From the NCBI GenBank assembly GCA_044225565.1, contig JBGAIL010000076.1, positions 1 through 20,871 of the forward strand: 20,871 nt of DNA. Direction: 5' to 3'. Origin of the DNA: CAVXAE01 sp044225565. Its GTDB lineage: Bacteria > Pseudomonadota > Gammaproteobacteria > Steroidobacterales > Steroidobacteraceae. The notes below the pieces were generated by a model. That model saw nothing but the letters and a program-made list of their open reading frames with translations, was not told the origin of the DNA and did no database searches. Below are positions 8,440-16,531 of the stretch, in pieces. Made by a program: the position numbers and the translations under genes. Within the stretch, counting starts at the first letter, position 1. Every line of letters starts with the position of its first letter.

Positions 8440-8446
8440 CGGTTCA

Positions 8447-8464
8447 GCGGCAGGCTGATGCCGC
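8447..8464. terminator. Possible bidirectional hairpin terminator
   Basis: GCGGCA (8447-8452) and TGCCGC (8459-8464) form a perfect 6-bp stem with a six-base loop, just after the ferritin-like stop and before the symporter stop of the convergent gene. No T-run follows on either strand, so intrinsic termination is uncertain. Confidence 0.3.
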
Positions 8465-8499
8465 AGGTGCGCGGCGATCGCACGCCCGGGTGGCCGGTC

Positions 8500-9990
8500 T
8501 CACGAGGGCTCGCGCGCGCGAACTGAAAGGCTCCATGCGACGAGCAGCGCAGCGCCGAGCGAAATGACCGTCGGATAGTCGAACGGGAACACTGCCTGCT
8601 CGTTGCCCAGCGCACCTACCCACACCTTGGGGCTGAGCACGATGAGCCCGATCGCGAGAATCAGGCCGACGAGCCCGCCGGCGACGGCACCGCGCGTGGT
8701 CAAACGCTTCCAGTACATGGCGAGCAGCAGTATCGGGAATGTCGAGCTCGCCGCGACGACGAGCGGCAGGGTCGCCAGGAATCCCACGTTCTCGTTCCGG
8801 AAGAGCAGGCCGGCGCCGACGGCGAGCAGCCCGATGACGATGGCGGCACCGCGGGAAACCATGATCTCCCGCCGCTCGTCGACGCGATCGCGGCAGATCA
8901 CGTTGCGATAGAGATCGTGCGAGATGGACGAGGCTGCGGCGAGCGTGAGCCCGGAGACCACCGCGAGGATAGTCGCGAACGCCACGGCGGCAACGATGCC
9001 GAAGAGTGGCGTACCCCCGAGCTGGCGCGCGAGATGGACCGCCGCCATGTTCGCTCCGCCGGCGAGCTTGCCGTCCGCGCCGAGGTATTGCGGATCGCCG
9101 GTGATCAGCGCCACCGCACCGATGCCGAGCACGACGATCACCATCTGGAAAGCGACGATGATCAGGCTGGCCAGCACCAGCGAGCGCCGCGCACTGCGAG
9201 GATCCGGCACGGTGAAGAACCGCATGAGCACGTGCGGCATGCCGGCCGGGCCCAGCGCGAAGGCGAGCGCCAGACCGATGCCATCGAACGAGCTCGTCAG
9301 CAGCCCGCCCGGCCGCAAAAAGCTCTCGGGATCCGTCCGCGTGAGGGCTGCCGCATCCACCAGGGCAGAAAAGGAATAACCGAAGCGGCCGAGCAGCATG
9401 AAGACCATCGCGGCGACGGCCACGAGCAGGATGCTGGCCTTCACGATCTGGATCCAGGTCGTGGCGACCATGCCTCCGAACATCACGTACAGCGTCATCA
9501 GGACGCCGACCACGGCAACGGCGACGCCGTAGGGGATATGAAAGAGCACCTGCACCAGCGCGCCAGCGCCGACCATCTGGGAAACCAGGTAGCTGCCGCA
9601 GATGGCGAAGGTCGCGAGCGCCGTCATCGCGCGCACGGGACGCGAATCCAGCCTTACGCACAGCACGTCCGCGAAAGTGTACTTGCCGAGCTTGCGCAGC
9701 CTTTCGGCGATGAGGCAGGTGGCGACCGGCCAGCCCGCCGCCGCTCCCACGGCATAAATGAGCCCATCGATGCCCATGCCGAAGAACACGGCGATGACGC
9801 CGAGGAACGAGGCGGCCGAGAGATAGTCTCCTGCGATGGCGAGCCCGTTCTGCCACGGCGTGACGTTGCCGCCCGCCGCGTAGAACTGCGCGGCCGTACG
9901 TGCCCGCCGGCTGGCCCACGCCGTGATCGCCAACGTGACCAGCACGAAGGCGATGAAGATGGAGATGGCGACGGGGCTGACCTGGCTCAC
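8500..9990 (-). CDS. actP: ActP-type cation/acetate symporter (SSS family)
   Basis: A 496-residue polytopic inner-membrane protein of the sodium:solute symporter family, ActP branch, which imports acetate and related short monocarboxylates. The hallmark block AGDYLSAASFLG follows FYAAGG near the N-terminus; other family segments are LYVMFGGMVATTWIQIVKA and AISHDLY-like SISHDLYRNVICR. About 13 hydrophobic segments can be traced. The start is a GTG at 9990 that overlaps the stop of the DUF485 gene (GTGA), the usual arrangement for yjcH-actP pairs; the longer open frame to 10212 is only the out-of-phase shadow of that gene. It is shorter than the roughly 550-residue E. coli protein. No acs gene is in view. 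Substrate by family: acetate likely, not proven. Confidence 0.88.
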   Translation of the reverse strand: MSQVSPVAISIFIAFVLVTLAITAWASRRARTAAQFYAAGGNVTPWQNGLAIAGDYLSAASFLGVIAVFFGMGIDGLIYAVGAAAGWPVATCLIAERLRKLGKYTFADVLCVRLDSRPVRAMTALATFAICGSYLVSQMVGAGALVQVLFHIPYGVAVAVVGVLMTLYVMFGGMVATTWIQIVKASILLVAVAAMVFMLLGRFGYSFSALVDAAALTRTDPESFLRPGGLLTSSFDGIGLALAFALGPAGMPHVLMRFFTVPDPRSARRSLVLASLIIVAFQMVIVVLGIGAVALITGDPQYLGADGKLAGGANMAAVHLARQLGGTPLFGIVAAVAFATILAVVSGLTLAAASSISHDLYRNVICRDRVDERREIMVSRGAAIVIGLLAVGAGLLFRNENVGFLATLPLVVAASSTFPILLLAMYWKRLTTRGAVAGGLVGLILAIGLIVLSPKVWVGALGNEQAVFPFDYPTVISLGAALLVAWSLSVRAREPS

Positions 9991-10244
9991 TCCGGAGTCG
10001 TCCCGGATTGCGCGAACCGGCGCTCCGCCGCCGTGGAGAGCCGCCCATAGAGCCACACACACAGGGCGATGAATGACTGGATGAGGAATGCCGCAACGAT
10101 GGCGATGCTGCCGTAGCGGCCAAAGGCCGTGATGGATACCCAAGAGGCGCCGCTGGCCATCGAGACGAAGAACGCCAGGGTGAACAGCGTAGCGAGCGCC
10201 GGGAGGACCCACGCCAGTAGCCGCCGGGTATTCTTTACGTACAT
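9987..10244 (-). CDS. DUF485 small membrane protein (YjcH-like)
   Basis: An 85-residue protein with two hydrophobic helices (about 8-32 and 40-65: WVLPALATLFTLAFFVSM and IAIVAAFLIQSFIALCVWLY), matching the size and topology of DUF485 proteins. Such genes almost always precede an actP-type symporter gene and may encode a small partner subunit; the precise role is not established. I chose the ATG at 10244 because GGAAGGGG lies just upstream and because the upstream in-frame codons look non-coding. The stop overlaps the symporter start (GTGA), so the two are translated together. Confidence 0.82.
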   Translation of the reverse strand: MYVKNTRRLLAWVLPALATLFTLAFFVSMASGASWVSITAFGRYGSIAIVAAFLIQSFIALCVWLYGRLSTAAERRFAQSGTTPE

Positions 10245-10395
10245 GCGCCCCCCCTTCCGCTTTGCGGCTGAGAATACACGAGGCAGCTGCATTCCCCCTG
10301 TGGGGATTACATCCTCCCTGCCAACGCTGTGCCCCTTACAGGTTGAGCTCAATCGCACTGGTTGAGTCGCCCCTAGGTCTGGGACTGAATGGGGA

Positions 10396-10797
10396 TTATT
10401 TCCGCGACGGGATCAAAAACCGGCACTTGGGACCGGTGGCGTTGGCGAGGCTCTCATCCAGAGTGGCGAGAGGCGCCTTCAGGGACTCGGCAAGGGCGAC
10501 GTACCATGCATCGTAGGCCGTCACGTTCCGACGCAACTCCCAGACGCGCTCGGCAAAGGCGTCAAACGCAAACAACTCGAGATCGAGGTCGATGAGATCT
10601 TCGAACGCTGCATTGGCCTCCGCCGTCGCGATCTCACCGGCCCGTTCCAGGCGACGCAGGATGTTGGCGGCTTCCACACGAGCCAGCTCTGGGGCATTCA
10701 GAGGGCCGTTCTCGAGCACATCTTCCGACCACGCGCCTTGCGGGCCGGTGTCGACAAGGGCCGCGACCAGAACCGACGCGTCGACGACGATGCTCAC
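10396..10797 (-). CDS. vapC: VapC-like PIN-domain toxin
   Basis: A 133-residue PIN-domain ribonuclease, the toxin of a type II toxin-antitoxin pair. The four acidic metal-binding residues are visible: D6 (VVDASVL), E42 (VEAANIL), D96 (TAYDAWYVALA) and D114 (TLDESLA). Toxins of this family cleave tRNA or rRNA and are held inactive by the antitoxin. The start is a GTG at 10797 overlapping the antitoxin stop (GTGA), which keeps toxin synthesis behind antitoxin synthesis. Length is normal for the family and all key residues are present, so it is probably active. Confidence 0.9.
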   Translation of the reverse strand: MSIVVDASVLVAALVDTGPQGAWSEDVLENGPLNAPELARVEAANILRRLERAGEIATAEANAAFEDLIDLDLELFAFDAFAERVWELRRNVTAYDAWYVALAESLKAPLATLDESLANATGPKCRFLIPSRK

Positions 10798-11030
10798 CGC
10801 CGATCCGCGTTGCGGCTGGTGAGAATGCGCCTGGTGGCGACGCGAGTCCCGGAGGCTCGCTTGCGCTTTCGCACCTGTTCGAGCCAGGAGCCGATGGAGG
10901 GACGCGAGGCCAGACGCTCGAGCTCACTTCGCAGGTATTCCTGCATGGACTTGCCCTGCAGGGCGGCACGTGCCGCAAGCTCATCGCGGACGGACTCATC
11001 TACATTGCGAATCGTGATCTGGATCGGCAT
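10794..11030 (-). CDS. vapB: VapB/FitA-like ribbon-helix-helix antitoxin
   Basis: A 78-residue antitoxin. The N-terminal part, ITIRNVDESVRDELAARA followed by GKSMQEYLRSELE, is a FitA-type ribbon-helix-helix DNA-binding domain. The basic C-terminal tail (SWLEQVRKRKRASG) would wrap the toxin active site. The start could be 11045 (adding five residues) or 11030; I take 11030 because MPIQITIRN is the usual beginning and because a promoter -10 element ends only six bases upstream of it. No Shine-Dalgarno sequence precedes either ATG. Like other members it should repress its own promoter with the toxin as co-repressor, using the palindromes that abut the start codon. Confidence 0.85.
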   Translation of the reverse strand: MPIQITIRNVDESVRDELAARAALQGKSMQEYLRSELERLASRPSIGSWLEQVRKRKRASGTRVATRRILTSRNADRR

Positions 11031-11065
11031 GCATGCATAATGCATGCATCAGCGTCGATTTGCAA
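11029..11065 (-). promoter_or_regulatory. vapBC promoter with overlapping palindromic operator
   Basis: Two copies of the self-complementary decamer ATGCATGCAT (11029-11038 and 11040-11049) are separated by one base. On the minus strand TTGCAA (11065-11060), a 17-base spacer and CATTAT (11042-11037) form a reasonable sigma-70 promoter whose -10 lies in the palindromes. The predicted transcript starts at about the ATG at 11030. This is the expected layout for autorepression by a ribbon-helix-helix antitoxin. Confidence 0.6.
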
Positions 11066-11074
11066 TAATATGGG

Positions 11075-11504
11075 CTATTCATCCACCCGGACATCGACGA
11101 TGGCTTCCTGCACGGCGGTGGGTCGGTCGAGATACGCGTAGTGACCGGCGTCTCTGAGCTCGATGAAGCGCTTCGAAGGCGCGCGCAACAGGGCCACGTA
11201 AGCCTTCGTCAGGCTGGTAGGGCAAACCCAATCGTCACTGCCGACTATTGCCACATACGGCACCTTGAGTTCGGGCACATCGCGCGCTGCATTGAACTTC
11301 ACTATCCCGGGAAGGAGCCGGTGCCACTGCCTCCACCACTGCGGCGAGCGGGAAATGCGCGAGCAGAGGTTGCCATCCTGGAACAGGAGATTGCAGGCCT
11401 GGCTCATGGTGTGATTTGGCGCCGTCAAAAAAGACCAGCAGCCCCACCAGCAGCGGCGCGAGAGCAATGAGCAGGCTGCGTCGAAGAAATTCAGGTTGCG
11501 CCAT
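11075..11504 (-). pseudogene. Alpha/beta hydrolase remnant (internal deletion and frameshift)
   Basis: Two reading frames together look like the ends of one exported alpha/beta hydrolase. The first part, from ATG 11504, encodes MAQPEFLRRSLLIALAPLL and further hydrophobic residues, a signal or anchor helix. The second frame, entered near an A6/T6 run at 11427-11432, encodes the C-terminal half of a hydrolase domain: VPYVAIVGSDDWVCP (catalytic Asp region) and RDAGHYAYLDRP (catalytic His region), ending at 11075. The central part with the GxSxG nucleophile is absent, roughly 200 residues judging from typical family size. I infer a gene inactivated by deletion plus frameshift. A short unrelated ORF is less likely because both catalytic-region motifs are recognisable. 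Confidence 0.6.
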
Positions 11505-11556
11505 GGGTCCCGACATACCGCTGCGCCTCACTGAGGCCGATTCGCGCCGTGCAGGA

Positions 11557-12087
<531 letters not shown>

Positions 12088-12213
12088 GCCACTCTCCTCC
12101 TCACGCGGCACATCCCTTGAGCGCGTTCAGACAATACTGAAGACCTGGCAAGAGGGCCACAATCGCGTTCGACAAGACGGACGCCTGGAGGTCGGACGCG
12201 CCGGCCCCTTTCG

Positions 12214-12227
12214 CCGCCGACCGGCGG
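12214..12227 (-). terminator. Possible hairpin after the TonB-dependent receptor gene
   Basis: CCGCC (12214-12218) and GGCGG (12223-12227) can form a 5-bp G+C stem with a four-base loop, directly downstream of the receptor stop on the minus strand. There is no T-run, so this is a weak candidate. Confidence 0.25.
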
Positions 12228-12230
12228 GCC

Positions 12231-15200
12231 TCAAAACCGCGCGCGTACCCCGAGCACGAAGTAGGTGCCCATGACATCGTAGTGGGGGTTACCCACGGTC
12301 GAAATCGGTGGCGCGACGTCGAAGACGTTGTTGATGTTGCCGAACAACGTGAGCCAGTCGCTCACCCGCGCCTGCATGCCCAAATCGACGTAGGTCCGCG
12401 AGGCGATGTCGTTGTTCACTAGCGTCGTGAGCAGGTGACTGTATTGCCCGCCATCGACATAACGAACGCGCGCGTCAATGCCGATCGTATTCCCTTGGTA
12501 GGCGACGCTCAGCGTGCCGCGCCACTTCGGGAGGCCGGCGATGCTGGAGGCATCGCCCACGTCACCGGCGGTGTCGATCCGCGTGATGCCCGTATCGATG
12601 ACGAATTGGTCGACATAGGTCGCCAGTGCGCGGATGCTGAGCGACCCCCCGAGGCGCTCGTTGATCCGGGACATCGCCAGGCGATACGACGCCTCGAGAT
12701 CGACCCCGCGGGTCTCGAATACGGAAATGTTCTGGGCATTGGAGAACACCGTCTCCACGGTCTGCGTCGTGGGATTGCGGATCACCTGGGAGCAGGCTGC
12801 AGAGCTGCCCAGCGCACAGGCGAGCGTCAGGTTCGACGCCGACAAGGTGGCGATGGCCCCGCGAATGTCGATCTCGTAGTAATCGGCGGAAACGCTGAAT
12901 CCGGGAATGAACTCAGGTGAATAGGAGCCGCCGATGGCCAGCGTCCGGCTGATCTCCGGCTGCAGGTCGGGGTTGCCGCCGCTGTAGGAGGTCACCGTCG
13001 AGGGATTGGGGTTGTAGCCCGGGATGGAGGCACGACCTGCCGTGTCCTGGTCCACCAGCGGTCCGACGCTGGCGCGCCGCAGGCTGTAGAGGTCGGTCAC
13101 GCCGGGCGAGCGGATGTCGCGAGAACGGGTTGCCCGCAGCAGGAAGTCGTTGAAGAGGCGGGCGGTGCCGCCGAGCTTCCACGACCAGATGCCGCCGCTG
13201 GTGCTGTAGTCCGAGTAGCGGGCAGCGCCATTCAGATCGAACTTGAACCCCTGCACATCGACCAGTGGCGCAGCGATCTCGCCGAACCATTCCTTGACGT
13301 TGAAGCGACCCTCGAGGTCGCTGGTGAACAAGGGAATCGCAAACACCCCGGCGGCAGTCAGCGCGCTCCGGCCCGTCGACTGGCTTTCCCAGCGGGCCTC
13401 GACACCGGTTGCGGCAGTGACCGGCCCGGCCCACAGCTTGAACAGGTCGTCCTGGACTTTGACGCCGACGGCGTCGAGCTTGGTGGTCGTTCGGGAGCTT
13501 TGCGTCCCCGTGACGTAGTCGACGGCTTCGCGCGTCGCGTTGAACCGGCCGAACGGGTTCAGCGGGCGGCAGCCGGGATCGTCGTTCGTGGGGTCGGCGT
13601 CGGCATTCACCGCGCAGACGATCTGATCTCCACTCGATACCGCGTTGATCGCACTGGCGAAGTTGGCCGCCAGCCTGGCGTTCGCGACCGACAGGTCGTT
13701 GTCGACTTCGCCGTGCGTATAGTAGGCGTTGTAGCTGACGCCGTGGCCGAGCTCGCCGTCGATACCGGCGGCGAGCTCCTTATCCTCGCGCACGCCGTCG
13801 AAGCGCATCTCGAAGATGTCGTTGAACACGCGGCCCAGCATGAAACCGGCCTCGCCTGCGGCGGCGAGTTGGTCGCGTATGCTGGCTGAAAGGAACGGGT
13901 TGCTCGCCGATATCTGCAGCGGCGGGATCAGGAAATCCGGCACGAACTTGCCGTCGCTCGCCGCGCGCCCGTAAGTGACGTCGACCCAGGCCGTCGCATT
14001 GCCGAGGTCATAGCTTGCGCGGCCATAGAGGTTCAGCCGCTCGAACGGCGTCACGGCGACGATGTCGTCGTAGAGTCCGATGCCGTCGGCGCCGCCGATC
14101 ATCTGAGAGGTGAAGTCACCGGCCCCGATCCTCGTACCTCCGTTGAAGGGGCGCAACGTCCCGTCTTGCGCGAATGTCTGTCCCGCCAGGACGCCGGTCG
14201 TGATGAGGCCACCGGCACTCTGGTAGCCGTAGTTCACATCGCGCACCAGTGCCGTCGAAAGATCGGTGGTGCTGAGCGGATCGGTCCGGACGATGCCCGC
14301 GCTGCCCAGGTTGCGGCGCGAGTTGCGGTCAGCCACGCCTTTGTCGTCGACATATTCGGCACCGAAGATGATATGGCCCCTGCCGTCGGCGAACCCCTTG
14401 CCGAACGCGAGGTCCACGCCGTTGCGTTTCCCGTCGCCGCGGGAAGAGATGCCGCTCAGGGCGCCGAGCGTGAGCCCCTCCAGATCCTTTTTGAGGAGCA
14501 CGTTGACCACGCCTGCGACCGCGCCCGAGCCCCAGGCAGCGGACGCGCCCCCCGTCACCACTTCGACGCGGTCGACCAACCCGGTCGGAATGAAGTTGAG
14601 ATTGTTCTCGCCGGCGAAGCGGCGGCCGTCGAGCAGGGTCAACGTGCGGGCGACGCCGAGCCCGCGCAGATCCACCGAGGCGACACCGGTGACGAGGTTG
14701 CCGACGGTCGCCTGCGGCGCGACCGTCTGACGGAATTGAGGTTGATCGTTGAGCACCTGCTGAAGGGTCGGCCGGGCGCCCTGGCGGAGCTCGGTCTCTC
14801 CGATGACCATGGTCGGGGTCGGCTGGTTGAAACCAGCGCGGCTGATGCGCGATGCAGTGACGATGATTTCCCCGACCTCCGAGGCCTCCGCCTCTCTCTT
14901 GCCGGCAGTGCGCGTCTGATCGTCCGTCGCAGCCGTTGCCTGCGCGAGTGCGGTTTGAGCGCCGTCCGATCCCGCGTTGAAAGCTGCTCCCACCTGTGTC
15001 ACGCGCAGATAAGCCTCGCGCTGCGCATCGGGCGATCGGTTCGCGCCGACGTTGCCGCCGGCATTGGCGAGGTGGACCACGATCGTCCGGCTGTCGAGGT
15101 ATTCCGCCTTGAGGTCGGTGGCCTGCAGGATCTTTTGCAAGGCTTCCTCCGGCGTGTACAAACCGGAGACCGCCGGCAAGGCTTCCTCCGGCGTGTACAA

Positions 15201-15515
15201 ACCGGAGACCGCCGGCGCCTGCCGTCCGCGGCCGTCCTTGGTTTCAAACGCGATCGTCAGGCCGCTTTGCTGACCGAACGCCGTCAGTGCCGTTTCGATC
15301 GGCTGCGCCGGGATGTCGAACGCGATCCGGGGCGCCGGCTTGGCGGGCCCGGCACTCGTGCCAGGTGACGAGCTTGCGATCGGTGCCGGCTTGGCGGGCG
15401 GGGTCTGCGCATGGGCCGCATCGAGGCAGGCCGTGAGCACCAGAGGCAGCAGCAACGCCGCTCGAGGAACACGAAAATCGGAAGAATCGTGATTGGCGTC
15501 ATCGAGATCAGCCAT
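12231..15515 (-). CDS. TonB-dependent receptor with STN signalling domain (FecA-type transducer)
   Basis: A 1094-residue outer-membrane receptor that takes up a substrate using TonB energy and reports it to FecR. Order: signal peptide to about residue 36 (AHA before QT), an STN domain (about 64-149: FDIPAQPIETALTAFGQQSG), a long linker, the TonB box near 215-222 (GEIIVTAS), a plug domain (about 225-345, with SVDLRGLGVARTLTLLDGRR and VTGGASAAWGSGAVAGVVNV) and a barrel ending in a C-terminal Phe (GVRARF). GGAAGG lies seven bases before the ATG. The STN domain contains an exact 13-residue tandem repeat (101-113 and 114-126). It faces fecI/fecR across a shared promoter region, so it is the transducer of that pair. 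The substrate is not deducible; a ferric siderophore is one option given the esterase beyond fecR, a plant or algal glycan another. Confidence 0.92.
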   Translation of the reverse strand: MADLDDANHDSSDFRVPRAALLLPLVLTACLDAAHAQTPPAKPAPIASSSPGTSAGPAKPAPRIAFDIPAQPIETALTAFGQQSGLTIAFETKDGRGRQAPAVSGLYTPEEALPAVSGLYTPEEALQKILQATDLKAEYLDSRTIVVHLANAGGNVGANRSPDAQREAYLRVTQVGAAFNAGSDGAQTALAQATAATDDQTRTAGKREAEASEVGEIIVTASRISRAGFNQPTPTMVIGETELRQGARPTLQQVLNDQPQFRQTVAPQATVGNLVTGVASVDLRGLGVARTLTLLDGRRFAGENNLNFIPTGLVDRVEVVTGGASAAWGSGAVAGVVNVLLKKDLEGLTLGALSGISSRGDGKRNGVDLAFGKGFADGRGHIIFGAEYVDDKGVADRNSRRNLGSAGIVRTDPLSTTDLSTALVRDVNYGYQSAGGLITTGVLAGQTFAQDGTLRPFNGGTRIGAGDFTSQMIGGADGIGLYDDIVAVTPFERLNLYGRASYDLGNATAWVDVTYGRAASDGKFVPDFLIPPLQISASNPFLSASIRDQLAAAGEAGFMLGRVFNDIFEMRFDGVREDKELAAGIDGELGHGVSYNAYYTHGEVDNDLSVANARLAANFASAINAVSSGDQIVCAVNADADPTNDDPGCRPLNPFGRFNATREAVDYVTGTQSSRTTTKLDAVGVKVQDDLFKLWAGPVTAATGVEARWESQSTGRSALTAAGVFAIPLFTSDLEGRFNVKEWFGEIAAPLVDVQGFKFDLNGAARYSDYSTSGGIWSWKLGGTARLFNDFLLRATRSRDIRSPGVTDLYSLRRASVGPLVDQDTAGRASIPGYNPNPSTVTSYSGGNPDLQPEISRTLAIGGSYSPEFIPGFSVSADYYEIDIRGAIATLSASNLTLACALGSSAACSQVIRNPTTQTVETVFSNAQNISVFETRGVDLEASYRLAMSRINERLGGSLSIRALATYVDQFVIDTGITRIDTAGDVGDASSIAGLPKWRGTLSVAYQGNTIGIDARVRYVDGGQYSHLLTTLVNNDIASRTYVDLGMQARVSDWLTLFGNINNVFDVAPPISTVGNPHYDVMGTYFVLGVRARF
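15138..15215 (-). repeat. Exact 39-bp in-frame tandem duplication in the STN domain
   Basis: Bases 15138-15176 and 15177-15215 are identical, and the identity extends to 41 bases at an offset of 39. In the protein this doubles PAVSGLYTPEEAL (residues 101-113 and 114-126). A normal STN domain has this segment once, so the copy is an insertion. Lack of any divergence suggests a recent event. Confidence 0.95.
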
Positions 15516-15614
15516 GGGTACCTTCCCCTTCGCCGCAGGCGGCTTGCTCTTGTCGCTCCCCCGACCGGCCCGGCCACACTCGAGGTCGTGGCACGGCCGA
15601 TCCTTTCTGAGGAA

Positions 15615-15645
15615 TAAGACAACCTCGGCCCGGGGTGCGGGTACG
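15615..15645 (-). promoter_or_regulatory. Candidate FecI-type ECF promoter for the receptor gene
   Basis: Minus strand: CGTACCCGC (15645-15637), 14 bases, TTGTCTTA (15622-15615). The same two boxes at the same spacing occur in opposite orientation at 15698-15728. Two-box structure, identical spacing, unrelated spacer bases and correct orientation toward both genes are what a shared ECF sigma promoter would show. Start of transcription would fall near 15607, about 90 bases before the receptor ATG. Confidence 0.65.
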
Positions 15646-15697
15646 GTGTGCGGGATTTTTAGCAGCGGAAAAACGGCGATCCGCGAATGGCACCAGG

Positions 15698-15728
15698 CGT
15701 ACCCGCCGCCGGTGCTCGCGTTGTCTTA
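15698..15728 (+). promoter_or_regulatory. Candidate FecI-type ECF promoter for fecI-fecR (autoregulation)
   Basis: Plus strand: CGTACCCGC (15698-15706), 14 bases, TTGTCTTA (15721-15728), the mirror copy of the receptor promoter. If both are read by the FecI-type factor encoded downstream, the sigma factor activates its own operon as well as the receptor. The fecI ATG is about 240 bases downstream, so a second, housekeeping promoter nearer the gene is possible but not seen. Confidence 0.6.
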
Positions 15729-15970
15729 AGACATGGAGGCGGCCATTATCGGGCAAGGACGAACTTGCCGGCATTCAAGGCGGCCCCGGCGTGGGCGTGA
15801 AATCTGCGCCGGACTGCATGAACCGGCGCTCAAAGTCGAGACCAGAGGAATCAATGGGAGAAAATCCCTTCATGTTTCAGCACTTACGCTGGCTTCAGCG
15901 CGCAACGGCGAGACCCTAGCGAGAAGCGGCAATGTCCGTCGCGCCACATCAGCCGGCTGCGTGATCCTCG

Positions 15971-16531
15971 ATGGCCCATCTCTCTCCATCTTCAGACGAC
16001 TTGAGCCAGGCCTACGAGCGCTACCGGCGCGAGCTCAAAATGTTCTTCGCCCGCCATGCGCCGCAGGCGCATCTCGTCGATGACTTGATGCAGATCATGT
16101 TCGTGCAGCTGATCCGCAGCCGCTCGACCGAGGTCGTGCGCGATCCGAAGCAGTACCTGTTTCGGACGGCCTGGAACATCCTGCACAACTCGCGTCGACG
16201 GCTGCGCCGGGATCGCAGCCGGACCGTATCCAGCGACTCCACTGGCTTCGATAGCTACGCGCAGCGCTCGAATCTGCTGTGGATCGAGGACGACACCGGG
16301 CTCGCAGTGCAGCAGGACGAGTTGAACCGCGTGCTGAAGGAGCTGCCGCCGGCATGGCAGGTGGCCGTGCTGCGGCAATACCGGGACAACCGCTCGTACC
16401 AGCAGATCGCCGACGAGCTCGGCATCTCCGTGCACACCGTCAAGAAATACATCATGCAATCGCTGAATCATTTCCGGAGGCATTTCACCGGCATGGAAGT
16501 GCGGTCCCTCAAGAGCGGGGAACGCCCATGA
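15971..16531 (+). CDS. fecI: FecI-type ECF sigma factor
   Basis: A 186-residue extracytoplasmic-function sigma factor of the FecI group. Region 2 (about residues 10-80) has VDDLMQIMFVQLIRS and DPKQYLFRTAWNILHNSRRR, the parts that bind core polymerase and the -10 element. Region 4 (about 120-172) has LPPAWQVAVLRQYRDN and a helix-turn-helix SYQQIADELGISVHTVKKY that reads the -35 element. It directs polymerase to receptor-type genes once the FecR partner signals. The TGA overlaps the fecR ATG. No good ribosome site precedes the ATG, but no better in-frame start exists. The gene symbol denotes the family, not iron citrate specificity. Confidence 0.93.
   Translation: MAHLSPSSDDLSQAYERYRRELKMFFARHAPQAHLVDDLMQIMFVQLIRSRSTEVVRDPKQYLFRTAWNILHNSRRRLRRDRSRTVSSDSTGFDSYAQRSNLLWIEDDTGLAVQQDELNRVLKELPPAWQVAVLRQYRDNRSYQQIADELGISVHTVKKYIMQSLNHFRRHFTGMEVRSLKSGERP

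Larger units (their letters stand above)
15516..15970. other. 455-bp divergent regulatory region between receptor and fecI
   Basis: No convincing gene lies here. It contains two oppositely oriented copies of a bipartite promoter-like element (see 15615-15645 and 15698-15728), separated by 52 bases. The receptor leader would be about 90 bases and the fecI leader about 235 bases. The perfect palindrome TGTCTTAAGACA (15722-15733) overlaps the -10 part of the fecI-directed copy. I see no function in 15740-15970 and no strong ribosome site before the fecI ATG. Confidence 0.6.

Noticed and set aside
10301..10398. Repeat TGGGGATTA near the DUF485 start region and vapC end
   Set aside because: Two copies about 90 bases apart, one inside the vapC stop region; no symmetry and no clear promoter context.
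14166..15368. A 400-codon plus-strand frame opposite the receptor
   Set aside because: Antisense to a well-supported receptor; it even repeats the 13-codon duplication as a by-product, and has no recognisable domain.
15732..15750. Fur box near the fecI promoter
   Set aside because: Only CATTATC (15744-15750) matches; the other half of a Fur site is absent.
15733..16083. A 116-codon ORF overlapping the fecI leader
   Set aside because: Overlaps fecI out of frame, no ribosome site, no recognisable domain; probably leader DNA.
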